Shown: positions 53,409 to 61,888 of the stretch, piece by piece
How positions within the stretch are numbered: the first letter of the stretch is position 1
Layout of the letters: the number at the start of each line of letters is the position of its first letter
From: JACKJK01 sp046159835
Lineage (GTDB): Bacteria > Pseudomonadota > Alphaproteobacteria > Rhizobiales > Tepidamorphaceae
Length of the DNA stretch: 64,000 nucleotides
Direction: 5' to 3'
NCBI RefSeq assembly: GCF_046159835.1
Contig: NZ_JBJXCY010000001.1
Span: 682,001-746,000 of the forward strand
Program-made: the position numbers and the translations under genes
The notes under the pieces: model-generated
What the model was told of the DNA's origin: nothing
The model's input: the letters and a program-made list of their open reading frames with translations, nothing else
The model's database searches: none

Positions 53409-54326
53409 ATGCGACTGATCGTTATGGGCCAGCAGGCCTTCGGCAAAGACGTGCTTGCAAAGCTTCTGGACACCGGCACCGATGAGGTGGTGGCCGTCTA
53501 TTGCGAGCCGGACAAGGAAGGCAAGCCCGTCGACCCGATCAAGGAGTTCGCGCTCGAAAAGGGTCTTCCCGTCGAGCAGCCGGCGAACTTCAACGACCAG
53601 GAGACGCTGGACACGCTGAAGGGCTTCAATGCCGACCTGATGGTCATGGCATTCGTCAACGTGTTCGTGCCGGAAGCTGCCCGCGACACGCCGACCCACG
53701 GCTCCATCTGCTTCCACCCCTCGCTGCTGCCGCTGCACCGTGGTCCGTCCGCGGTCAACTGGCCGATCATCATGGGGTCAACGAAGTCCGGCTACAGCTG
53801 GTTCTACCCCTCCGACGGTCTCGACGAGGGCGACAGCCTGATGCAGTGGGAATGCCCCATCGAGGAAGACGACACGGTCATCGATCTCTACTTCAAGAAG
53901 ATCTACCCGTCCGCCGTCGACAGCGTCCTGGAAGTGGTCGACCACTACCGCAACGGCAACCCGCCGCGCATCGTCGCCAACGAAGACGAGGCGACCTACG
54001 AGCGCCGCTGCACCGCCAAGCACGCGAAGATCGACTGGAACAAGCCGGTGAAGCAGGTCTACGACCTCATCCGCGGCACCAATCCGGCGCCCGGCGCCTG
54101 GACGACCTTCAATGACGCCAAGCTCGGCATCTTCGACTGCAAGCGCGTTCCCGGTGATGGCATTTCCGGCCGCATCCGCGACGTGACCGACGAAGGTTTC
54201 GCCGTGCAGTGCATCGGTGGCCGCATCCTGGTCCAGCGCGTGCGTCCCGACGGCGAAGGCAAGGCTGCCGCCTCGGAGTGGGCCGCCAATGTCGGCCTGA
54301 AGGCCGGCGACACCATCGGCGAGTAA
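53409..54326 (+). CDS. Formyltransferase-fold protein like the hydrolase domain of 10-formyl-THF dehydrogenase
   Basis: 305 residues from ATG 53409 (GGGAGA upstream). It matches, from memory, the N-terminal hydrolase domain of ALDH1L1 rather than methionyl-tRNA formyltransferase: GQQAFGKDVL at the start, HGSICFHPSLLPLHRGPSAVNW region, DGLDEGD. The catalytic pair is conserved as His103 and Asp139 (His106 and Asp142 in ALDH1L1). A C-terminal OB-like domain (about 205-300) is present, but no carrier or aldehyde dehydrogenase domain. It sits between frc and fhs, so it may transfer a formyl group between formyl-CoA and tetrahydrofolate or hydrolyse 10-formyl-THF. The reaction is undetermined. Confidence 0.85.
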   Translation: MRLIVMGQQAFGKDVLAKLLDTGTDEVVAVYCEPDKEGKPVDPIKEFALEKGLPVEQPANFNDQETLDTLKGFNADLMVMAFVNVFVPEAARDTPTHGSICFHPSLLPLHRGPSAVNWPIIMGSTKSGYSWFYPSDGLDEGDSLMQWECPIEEDDTVIDLYFKKIYPSAVDSVLEVVDHYRNGNPPRIVANEDEATYERRCTAKHAKIDWNKPVKQVYDLIRGTNPAPGAWTTFNDAKLGIFDCKRVPGDGISGRIRDVTDEGFAVQCIGGRILVQRVRPDGEGKAAASEWAANVGLKAGDTIGE

Positions 54327-54369
54327 TCGCGAAAGCAACCGACACGACGACCCGGAGACAACAGGTTCC

Positions 54370-56037
54370 ATGTCTGACATCGAAATCGCCCGCGCAGCAA
54401 AGAAGAAGCCGATCCAGGAGGTCGGTGCAAAGCTCGACATCCCGTCCGAGCATCTGCTGCCGTACGGTCACGACAAGGCGAAGGTCTCCGCGGACTTCAT
54501 CCGCTCGGTTGCCGGCAACAAGAGCGGTCACCTGGTTCTGGTGACCGCCATCAACCCGACGCCGGCGGGCGAGGGCAAGACGACGACGACCGTCGGTCTG
54601 GGCGATGGCCTGAACCGCATCGGCAAGAAGGCCGCGATCTGCATTCGCGAAGCCTCGCTCGGCCCCTGCTTCGGCATGAAGGGTGGCGCGGCCGGCGGCG
54701 GTTACGCCCAGGTCGTCCCGATGGAGGACATGAACCTCCACTTCACCGGTGACTTCCACGCCATCACCTCGGCGCACAACCTGCTCGCCGCGATGCTGGA
54801 CAACCACATCTACTGGGGCAACGAGCAGGAGATCGACCTGCGCCGCGTGGCCTTCCGCCGCGTGATGGACATGAACGACCGCGCGCTGCGCGAGATCGTC
54901 TGCTCGCTGGGCGGTGTCGCCAACGGCTTCCCGCGTGAAGCCGGGTTCGACATCACGGTGGCCTCCGAAGTCATGGCCATCCTGTGCCTGGCGACCGGTC
55001 TCGACGACCTGGAGCGCCGCCTCGGCGACATCATCGTCGGCTACCGCCGCGACAAGACCGCCGTCTACTGCCGCGACATCAAGGCCGATGGCGCCATGAC
55101 GGTCCTGTTGCAGCAGGCGATGCAGCCCAACCTCGTGCAGACGCTGGAAAACAACCCGGCCTTCGTGCACGGCGGCCCGTTCGCCAACATCGCGCATGGC
55201 TGCAACTCGGTCATCGCCACCACAACGGCGCTCAAGCTTGCCGACTACGTGGTGACCGAAGCCGGCTTCGGTGCGGACCTCGGCGCCGAGAAGTTCTTCG
55301 ACATCAAGTGCCGCAAGGCGGGTCTCAAGCCGGAAGCGGCCGTGATCGTCGCCACCGTGCGCGCCATGAAGATGAACGGCGGTGTCAAGAAGGACGATCT
55401 CGGCAACGAGAACGTCGAGGCCGTCAAGAAGGGTTGCGCCAACCTCGGCCGTCACATCGAGAACGTGAAGCAGTTCGGTGTGCCCGCGGTTGTCGCCATC
55501 AACCATTTCGTGACCGACACCGATGCCGAAGTGCAGGCGGTGAAGGATTACGTGAAGTCGCAAGGGTCCGAGGCGATCCTGTGCCAGCACTGGGCCAAGG
55601 GCTCGGAAGGCATTGAGGACCTCGCCAAGAAGGTCGTGGAGATCGTGGAGGGCAAGTCTGCCCAATTCTCACCGCTCTATGACGAGAACATGCCCTTGTT
55701 CGAGAAGATCGAGACGATTGCCAAGCGCATCTACCGCGCGGACGAGGTGGTCGCGGACAAGAAGATCCGTGACCAGCTGAAGCAGTGGGAAGCCGACGGT
55801 TACGGCAACCTGCCGGTCTGCATGGCCAAGACGCAGTACTCGTTCACGACCGACCCGAGCGTACGCGGTGCCCCGACGGGTCACTCGCTGCCGATCCGCG
55901 AAGTCCGCCTGTCTGCTGGCGCCGGCTTTGTCGTGGTCGTCTGCGGCGAGATCATGACGATGCCGGGCCTGCCAAGAAAACCATCTGCGGAGGAAATCCG
56001 CATTAACGACGACGGCCTCATTGACGGGCTGTTCTAA
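54370..56037 (+). CDS. fhs: Formate-tetrahydrofolate ligase
   Basis: 555 residues, full length. ATP-binding loop PTPAGEGKTTTTVG begins near residue 63, and the family stretch EASLGPCFGMKGGAAGGGY region and FTGDFHAIT follow. It makes 10-formyl-THF from formate, THF and ATP. Positioned 43 bases after the formyltransferase-like gene, it would capture formate released by Frc for assimilation through folate. Confidence 0.96.
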   Translation: MSDIEIARAAKKKPIQEVGAKLDIPSEHLLPYGHDKAKVSADFIRSVAGNKSGHLVLVTAINPTPAGEGKTTTTVGLGDGLNRIGKKAAICIREASLGPCFGMKGGAAGGGYAQVVPMEDMNLHFTGDFHAITSAHNLLAAMLDNHIYWGNEQEIDLRRVAFRRVMDMNDRALREIVCSLGGVANGFPREAGFDITVASEVMAILCLATGLDDLERRLGDIIVGYRRDKTAVYCRDIKADGAMTVLLQQAMQPNLVQTLENNPAFVHGGPFANIAHGCNSVIATTTALKLADYVVTEAGFGADLGAEKFFDIKCRKAGLKPEAAVIVATVRAMKMNGGVKKDDLGNENVEAVKKGCANLGRHIENVKQFGVPAVVAINHFVTDTDAEVQAVKDYVKSQGSEAILCQHWAKGSEGIEDLAKKVVEIVEGKSAQFSPLYDENMPLFEKIETIAKRIYRADEVVADKKIRDQLKQWEADGYGNLPVCMAKTQYSFTTDPSVRGAPTGHSLPIREVRLSAGAGFVVVVCGEIMTMPGLPRKPSAEEIRINDDGLIDGLF

Positions 56038-56058
56038 GTTCTAGGGAGCGAACGCGAA

Positions 56059-56913
56059 ATGAAGACGATTATGGTGCCAGTGCGTGGCGACGGCCGGGGC
56101 GACAATGTCCTTGCGCATGCTGCAGTGCTCGCAAAGCGTTTCGATGCTCACATCGAAGTGACACACTGCCGCGCGCGCCCCGAAGACCTCGTGACCTACA
56201 CGATGGCCATTCCCTCTTTCCTGCGCGAGCAGATCGAGCAGTCGGCCCAGAAACTCGCCGAGAGCGAGGAAACCGGCCTGATCGCCGAGCTCAAGACCCT
56301 GGCCGACAACCTCGGCCTGACCTTCTCGGAAGACCCGACCACCGCCGGTGGCACGGTGTCTTGGACCGAGGAGCAGGGCAAGCAGTCCGACGTCATCAAG
56401 CATCACGGCCGCCTCGCGGACCTGATCTGCGTCGCCCAGCCTGACCGTTCGCAGAACATCGGCTTCAATTCGCTGAAGTCCGCCCTGTTCCTGACCGGAC
56501 GCCCGGTGCTGATGTGCCCGCAGACCGATGCCGTGAACCCCACGCTCGGCGACAGTGTCGCCCTCGCCTGGAACGGTTCGCTAGAAGCGTCCCGCGCGGT
56601 GATGGCGTCGATGGAAATCATCGAGAAGGCCTCGAAGGTCACGATCCTGCGCACCGGCAAGGGCGAGCCCCACGGTGCGACGGCGGAAGACCTCGTCGCC
56701 TATCTCGCAGCACGCGGTGTGACCGCGGTGATCGATAAGTTCGATCCCGAAAGCAGCGTCGGCGAGTCGCTGCTGTCACACGCGAAATCGAACGGTGCCG
56801 ACCTTCTCATCATGGGCGCTTACGGCGACAGCCACGAGCGCGAGGTGATGTTCGGCGGAAATACGCAAACCGTGGTGGATTCGGCAAAAATGCCAGTCAT
56901 TATGGTGCATTGA
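56059..56913 (+). CDS. Universal stress protein, two UspA domains
   Basis: 284 residues with two Usp repeats (about 1-145 and 155-284). The second has an ATP-binding type motif, GAYGDSHEREVMFGG. The first lacks a clear nucleotide motif. It is 21 bases after fhs and therefore probably in the same transcript. UspA proteins often accompany transporters and metabolic operons in alphaproteobacteria; a specific role is unknown. Confidence 0.85.
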   Translation: MKTIMVPVRGDGRGDNVLAHAAVLAKRFDAHIEVTHCRARPEDLVTYTMAIPSFLREQIEQSAQKLAESEETGLIAELKTLADNLGLTFSEDPTTAGGTVSWTEEQGKQSDVIKHHGRLADLICVAQPDRSQNIGFNSLKSALFLTGRPVLMCPQTDAVNPTLGDSVALAWNGSLEASRAVMASMEIIEKASKVTILRTGKGEPHGATAEDLVAYLAARGVTAVIDKFDPESSVGESLLSHAKSNGADLLIMGAYGDSHEREVMFGGNTQTVVDSAKMPVIMVH

Positions 56914-56963
56914 TCGGGTGGCCATGCGAGTTTAGGCCTGTATGATCAAGAAATCGCAGGGAT

Positions 56964-56990
56964 TGTCCCGAAAACCAAAAACCCGGGACA
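56964..56990 (+). promoter_or_regulatory. Inverted repeat in the leader before the TctC-like gene
   Basis: TGTCCCG at 56964-56970 pairs with CGGGACA at 56984-56990 around a 13-base A/C-rich loop. It lies about 50 bases after uspA and 85 before the binding-protein ATG. No T-run follows, so an operator or leader hairpin is as likely as a terminator. Confidence 0.4.
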
Positions 56991-57075
56991 GGCGATAAAC
57001 AACAAGAAGAGCCGCATCGAAAGCGGGCAAAGCCGACGCATAGTGCGTCAACACGAAAGTGGAGGAATAAATTAA

Positions 57076-58068
57076 ATGAAGAAGCTTGCAACGATTCTGG
57101 CCGGTGTCGGCGCCCTGTCGCTTTCCGCGACGATGGCGGTCGACAGCGCAAAGGCCGAATGGACCCCCAAGAAGCCGGTCGAACTGATCATCATGGCCGG
57201 CAAGGGCGGCGGTGCTGACCAGATGGCCCGCCTCTGGCAGGGCATCATCCAGCAGAACGACCTTTCGCCGCGTCCGTTCATTCCGGTCAACAAGCCGGGC
57301 GGTTCGGGTGCCGAGGCTCTGCAGTACCTGGACAGCAAGGCCGGTGACAACCACGTCGTCATGGTCACGCTGAACAGCTACTACACCACGCCGATCATGC
57401 AGTCCGAGCTGAACATCGACATCACGAAGTTCACGCCGATCGCTCGTATGGCGCTCGACACGTTCCTCCTGTGGGTGCGTTCCGACAGCGGCATCGAAGA
57501 CCTCGACAGCTATGTCGCGAAGGTCAAGGAGTCCGGCAAGGACTGGAAAGTCGGTGGCACGGGTTCGGGCCAGGAAGACTCCATCCTGACCGCGATGATG
57601 GAAGCCGAGTTCGGCTACGACGTCACCTACATCCCGTTCCCGGGTGGTGGCACGGTCGCCAAGAACCTGATCGGTGGTCACATCGACTCCACCGTCAACA
57701 ACCCGTCTGAGCAGAGCGAATTCTACCGCGCTGGTCAGTCCAAGCCCCTCGTTCAGTTCAACGACGAGCGTTCCTCGGCATACCCGGATACCCCGACTGC
57801 CAAGGAACTGGGTCACGACATCGTCTACTACATGCAGCGTTCCATCAATGGTCCGGCTGACATGGACCCGGAAGCTGTCGCCTTCTACCGCGACCTCTTC
57901 AAGAAGGTCTTCGACTCGGAAGAGTGGCAGAAGTTCTGCAACGAGGACGGCATCGACTGCAACGAGTGGCTCGACGCTGACGGTCTGACCGAATTCCACA
58001 AGAACGGTCTGCAGCGTCACAAGAACCTGATCGAGCAGGTTGGCGCTTCCGCGATCACGGGCGAGTAA
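57076..58068 (+). CDS. Tripartite tricarboxylate transporter substrate-binding protein (TctC/Bug)
   Basis: 330 residues. Signal peptide cleaved near SAKA before EWTPKKPVEL. Bug-type features: PVELIIMAGKGGGADQMAR near the N-terminus, PVNKPGGSGAEAL in the ligand loop, and PFPGGGTVAKNLIGGHIDS later. It captures an organic acid in the periplasm for TctAB. Since it follows the oxalate genes, oxalate, formate-related acids or a precursor are possible ligands; the sequence alone does not tell. Confidence 0.9.
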   Translation: MKKLATILAGVGALSLSATMAVDSAKAEWTPKKPVELIIMAGKGGGADQMARLWQGIIQQNDLSPRPFIPVNKPGGSGAEALQYLDSKAGDNHVVMVTLNSYYTTPIMQSELNIDITKFTPIARMALDTFLLWVRSDSGIEDLDSYVAKVKESGKDWKVGGTGSGQEDSILTAMMEAEFGYDVTYIPFPGGGTVAKNLIGGHIDSTVNNPSEQSEFYRAGQSKPLVQFNDERSSAYPDTPTAKELGHDIVYYMQRSINGPADMDPEAVAFYRDLFKKVFDSEEWQKFCNEDGIDCNEWLDADGLTEFHKNGLQRHKNLIEQVGASAITGE

Positions 58069-58097
58069 TTTACTAGCCTGATATCGACAAAAACTTT

Positions 58098-58126
58098 GTC
58101 TGCGCGGGCGTTGTGCCCGCGCAGAC
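58098..58126 (+). promoter_or_regulatory. Strong intercistronic stem-loop between TctC and TctB genes
   Basis: Perfect 12-bp stem, 58098-58109 with 58115-58126, loop GTTGT. Followed by TAAATAG, not by a T-run. It is 30 bases after the TctC-like stop. Likely an mRNA-protecting hairpin or weak attenuator that keeps binding protein expression above that of the membrane subunits. Confidence 0.7.
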
Positions 58127-58249
58127 TAAATAGAAACAAAAACAATCCATCGAAATTTCCGGCGGCCAGGGCCCCGCGCGGGTCAACGGGGAAGTTGCAT
58201 CCGCCGCTTGCCCTGACGAGCCGCCAGACCTGCGAGCTGAGGTGACGTT

Positions 58250-58759
58250 ATGACGACTAGAACAGCAGAGCTTGCGATGGCGATTTTCCTGCTTCTCGCC
58301 TCGATCGCTATTGCAATCAAATCCACCGAACTCAACATCGGCTGGATCCCGGGGCGTGGTCCCGGAGCGGGCATGTGGCCCTTCTATCTCGCCCTCGGCA
58401 TGGCCCTGTCCTGCCTGTGGACCCTGTGGCGCTGGTATCGCCGCACCACACCGGAATCGCGCAGCGAAGAGCCGTTCCTGTCCAAAGAGACCATGCCCAT
58501 CGTGGCGATCACCGTCGGCGCCCTGTTTGGGCTGCTGGTCGGCATCCACATCATCGGCATGTACCTGTCGATCGCCCTCTTCATGGTCTTCTATATCGGC
58601 TTTGTCGGCCGCCATTCCTGGCTGGTCACGGCAGCCTTCGCGATCGGCACGCCGATCTTCATGTTCTGCCTGTTCGAGTGGGCGCTGACGACGACTCTCC
58701 CCAAGGGGTTGGAGATGTTCGAGCCGTTCTACTACCCGCTCTACGACCTCATGTACTAG
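58250..58759 (+). CDS. Tripartite tricarboxylate transporter small permease TctB
   Basis: 169 residues, four membrane segments (about 6-24, 40-60, 80-105 and 118-150). TctB family pattern: LNIGWIPGRGPGAGMWPFYLAL region early and the late hydrophobic pair with FEWALTTTLPKG. Accessory membrane subunit of the TctA permease encoded 46 bases downstream. Confidence 0.9.
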   Translation: MTTRTAELAMAIFLLLASIAIAIKSTELNIGWIPGRGPGAGMWPFYLALGMALSCLWTLWRWYRRTTPESRSEEPFLSKETMPIVAITVGALFGLLVGIHIIGMYLSIALFMVFYIGFVGRHSWLVTAAFAIGTPIFMFCLFEWALTTTLPKGLEMFEPFYYPLYDLMY

Positions 58760-58805
58760 GTCGGGTGAACGAGCACACAGACAATCGAATTCGGGGTAGA
58801 CAACT

Positions 58806-60329
58806 ATGTTTAGTGAAATCCTAGTCCACCTGGCGGACGGTCTTGTGACCGCCTTCGAGCCACTCAACCTGATGATGATTTTCCTCGGGTGTCTGGCCGG
58901 CCTGTTCGTGGGCGCACTCCCGGGATTGGGCTCGGTCAACGGCGTCGCGATCCTGCTGCCTGTGACCTTCCTGGTTCCGCCGAACTCGGCGATCATCTTC
59001 CTCGCCGCGCTTTACTATGGCGCCATGTATGGCGGCGCCATCAGCTCGATCACCCTCGGCATTCCCGGCGCGTCAACCGCCGTTGCCACGGTGTTCGACG
59101 GCCGTCCGATGGCCCAGAAGGGTATGGCTGACCAGGCACTGATGGCAGCGGCCGTTGCGTCGTTCATCGGCGGCTCGGTCTCGATCATCCTGTTCACGCT
59201 CTTCGCGCCGCCGCTGGCCGAGTTCGCGCTGGCCTTCGGTCCGCCGGAAGAGTTCTCGCTGATGATCCTGGCCTTCGCGACCTTCGTCGGTCTGGGTGGT
59301 GACGACATTCCGAAGACGATCTTCTCGATCTTCATCGGCCTGCTGCTTGCCACCATCGGTCTCGACATCATTTCCGGTCGTCCGCGCCTGATCTTCTTCG
59401 ATATCCCGGGCTTCCTGCACGGCATCAACTTCCTCGTGCTGGCCATCGGTATCTACGGCATCGGCGAGATGCTCTGGACGCTGGAAACCACGCAGGGCAA
59501 GGTCACCATCCATTCGGTGAAGACCTCGTGGAGCCGGTTCTGGGCCAACCTGAAGCTGCTGCCGACATATATCGGTGGCTCGATGCTGGGCTCGTTCCTC
59601 GGCTTCTTCGTCGGCACCCTGCCGGCAGCTGGTGCAACGCCTGCCTCGCTGATGTCCTACGGCCTGACGAAGACCTTCTCGAAAGACCCGTCTGCCTTCG
59701 GCAAGGGCCACCCGGCCGGCGTCGCGGCTCCGGAAGCGGCCAACAACTCCGCCTCCACCGGCTCAATGCTTCCGATGATCACGCTCGGCATTCCCGGCTC
59801 GCCCACCACGGCGGTCCTGCTTGGCGGCATGATCATCTGGGGTCTGCGCCCCGGCCCGCTGCTCTTCACCGAGCATCCGGACTTCGTGTGGGGCCTGATC
59901 GGCTCGATGTACATCGCCAACTTCGCGACCGTCGTGCTCAACCTCGCGCTGATCCCGGTCTTCGTGAAGGTTCTGGCCACGCCGTTCACCGTGCTGGCGC
60001 CTATCATCTTCGCGCTCTGCGTCGTCGGCGGTTTCGCCCCGACCCAGGACATGCACGATGTGTGGCTGATGTTCATCTTCGGTATATTCGGCTACCTGCT
60101 GCGCAAGCTGAACTACCCGGTGGCGCCGGCGGTGCTCGCCATCGTGCTCGGACCGCTTGCGGAATCGTCGCTGCGCCAGACGCTGATTGGCGGACAGGGC
60201 AGTCCGACCATCTTCCTGGAGCGTCCGATTGCACTGACCTGCTTCTTCTTCGCCTTCCTTCTGGTGATGTACCCTGTCTTCCAGGCCTTCACCCGCAAGA
60301 AGAAGCCGGCCGAGGAAGCCGCCTCCTAA
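58806..60329 (+). CDS. Tripartite tricarboxylate transporter large permease TctA
   Basis: 507 residues, about 11-12 membrane segments. Family hallmarks: GALPGLGSVNGVAILLP near residue 39, YYGAMYGGAISSITLGIPG near 78, and the inverted-repeat counterpart GTLPAAGATPASLMSYGL near 276 with PEAANNSASTGSMLPMITLGIPG. It mediates secondary uptake of the acid bound by the TctC-like protein. Confidence 0.95.
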   Translation: MFSEILVHLADGLVTAFEPLNLMMIFLGCLAGLFVGALPGLGSVNGVAILLPVTFLVPPNSAIIFLAALYYGAMYGGAISSITLGIPGASTAVATVFDGRPMAQKGMADQALMAAAVASFIGGSVSIILFTLFAPPLAEFALAFGPPEEFSLMILAFATFVGLGGDDIPKTIFSIFIGLLLATIGLDIISGRPRLIFFDIPGFLHGINFLVLAIGIYGIGEMLWTLETTQGKVTIHSVKTSWSRFWANLKLLPTYIGGSMLGSFLGFFVGTLPAAGATPASLMSYGLTKTFSKDPSAFGKGHPAGVAAPEAANNSASTGSMLPMITLGIPGSPTTAVLLGGMIIWGLRPGPLLFTEHPDFVWGLIGSMYIANFATVVLNLALIPVFVKVLATPFTVLAPIIFALCVVGGFAPTQDMHDVWLMFIFGIFGYLLRKLNYPVAPAVLAIVLGPLAESSLRQTLIGGQGSPTIFLERPIALTCFFFAFLLVMYPVFQAFTRKKKPAEEAAS

Positions 60330-60512
60330 GCCAGGACGGCCACCCAACAGACATGGCGCGCGCGGGGTTTGCCTCGCGCGCGCCAATCGCGTTTTGGCAA
60401 CGCAAGACCTTTTCCCTTTGTGGAATATATCAAGCGACCTCTTTCGGTTTATGTAGAAGATAACGCCGGCGCCGACGCGCCGGTTCTTTTACATTTGCGA
60501 CAGGTGGCAGCC

Positions 60513-61691
60513 ATGAAGACAGGATACACGGGGCTTTTCATTCCCGGCCCGACCAACATTCCCGAGCGCGTCATGCAGGCAATGACCCTGCATCTGGAAG
60601 ACATGCGGGCCCCGGATTTCGGCCAGTTCACCCTTGGTCTGCTGAATGACCTCAAGAAGGTGTTCAAGACCAAGACCGGCCAGCCGATGATCTTCCCGTC
60701 TTCGGGCACCGGTGGCTGGGAATCGGCTCTCACCAACACGCTCAATCCCGGTGACAAGGTGCTGTGCTCGGCCTTCGGCCAGTTCTCGCACCTGTGGGCC
60801 GACATGTGCGCCCGTCTCGGCTTCGAGGTTGTTCGCCTCGAGGTGGAATGGGGCAAGGGCGTCCCGGTCGAGGAATACGCGCGCGTCCTGTCGGAAGACA
60901 AGGATCACTCCATCAAGGCCGTGCTCGCCTGCCAGAACGAGACCGCAACGGGCGTGACCAGCGACATCGCCGGCGTCCGCAAGGCGCTCAATGATGCAGG
61001 CCACCCGGCTCTGCTCTTCGTCGATGGCGTATCTTCTGTCGGCTCCATCGACTTCCGCATGGACGAATGGGGCGTCGACGTCATCGTCTCCGGCTCCCAG
61101 AAGGGCTTCATGCTGCCCACGGGCCTCGGCATCATCTGTGCCAGCGAGAAGGCCTTCGAAGCGCACAAGAACTCCAAGTTCCCGCGCTGCTTCTTCTCGT
61201 GGGAGGACATGAAGAACTCCTACACCAACGGCTTCTTCCCCTACACGCCGGCCACCACGATCCTGCGCGGCCTGCGCGAGTCCCTCGACATGATCGAGGA
61301 AGAGGGCCTCGAGAACGTCTTCAAGCGCCACACGCACCTCGCCACCGGCGTGCGCAAGGCCGTGATCGACGGTTGGGGCCTGAAGCTCTGCGCACAGGGC
61401 CCGGAATGGTACTCCGACACGGTGTCGGCCATCGTCGTTCCCGAAGAGAATGACGCCGCCAAGGTCATCACCCGTGCCTACGAGCGCTACAACACCTCGC
61501 TCGGTTCCGGCCTCTCCAAGGTTGCCGGCAAGGTCTTCCGCATCGGCCACCTCGGCTGGCTGAACGAGATCATGGTGCTGCAGGCCGTTGCCGCTGCCGA
61601 AATGGCAATGAAGGACACCGGCATCAACATCGAGCTCGGCTCGGGCGTTGCCGCTGCACAGGCGCACTTCATCGGCTCGAACCAGGGCTGA
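60513..61691 (+). CDS. Serine (or aspartate)-glyoxylate aminotransferase family protein
   Basis: 392 residues from ATG 60513 (AGGTGG upstream); the open frame extends to 60369 but that part lacks family character. Class V aminotransferase: LFIPGPTNIPERVMQAM at the start, FPSSGTGGWESALTNTL, and PLP-binding Lys197 in SGSQKGFMLP. Resembles both serine-glyoxylate aminotransferase (serine cycle) and BhcA, the aspartate-glyoxylate enzyme of the beta-hydroxyaspartate cycle. No bhcB, bhcC or bhcD gene is in the window, while a hydroxypyruvate reductase-like gene is, so serine-glyoxylate is favoured. Confidence 0.88.
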   Translation: MKTGYTGLFIPGPTNIPERVMQAMTLHLEDMRAPDFGQFTLGLLNDLKKVFKTKTGQPMIFPSSGTGGWESALTNTLNPGDKVLCSAFGQFSHLWADMCARLGFEVVRLEVEWGKGVPVEEYARVLSEDKDHSIKAVLACQNETATGVTSDIAGVRKALNDAGHPALLFVDGVSSVGSIDFRMDEWGVDVIVSGSQKGFMLPTGLGIICASEKAFEAHKNSKFPRCFFSWEDMKNSYTNGFFPYTPATTILRGLRESLDMIEEEGLENVFKRHTHLATGVRKAVIDGWGLKLCAQGPEWYSDTVSAIVVPEENDAAKVITRAYERYNTSLGSGLSKVAGKVFRIGHLGWLNEIMVLQAVAAAEMAMKDTGINIELGSGVAAAQAHFIGSNQG

Positions 61692-61697
61692 TTGCGC

Positions 61698-61765
61698 TGC
61701 TGCGAATTTCGCAGCAAACGAACCAGATCAGGAAGGCCGGGCCGCGCGAGCGATCCGGCCTTTCG
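61698..61765 (+). terminator. Two stem-loops after the aminotransferase gene
   Basis: First, a 19-base perfect inverted repeat around one T (61698-61706 with 61708-61716). Second, an 8-bp stem AAGGCCGG/CCGGCCTT (61733-61740 with 61755-61762) followed by TTTCGCCTTT. The second is the likelier terminator; the first may be a binding site or add to 3' structure. Confidence 0.65.
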
Positions 61766-61888
61766 CCTTTGCGAAGGAGCGCGTTTGCAACCTCGACATG
61801 TCGCACCGGGTGCAGACAGGACGGCTCGAACTTCCTATAACGCGGCCCCGCGGGCATGGCCCGCGAACCGGGTTTGAGGGGTTGTGCG

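Noticed and set aside
53409..54326. Methionyl-tRNA formyltransferase (fmt)
   Set aside because: The fold is shared, but the motifs follow the ALDH1L1 hydrolase domain, and fmt normally sits with def.
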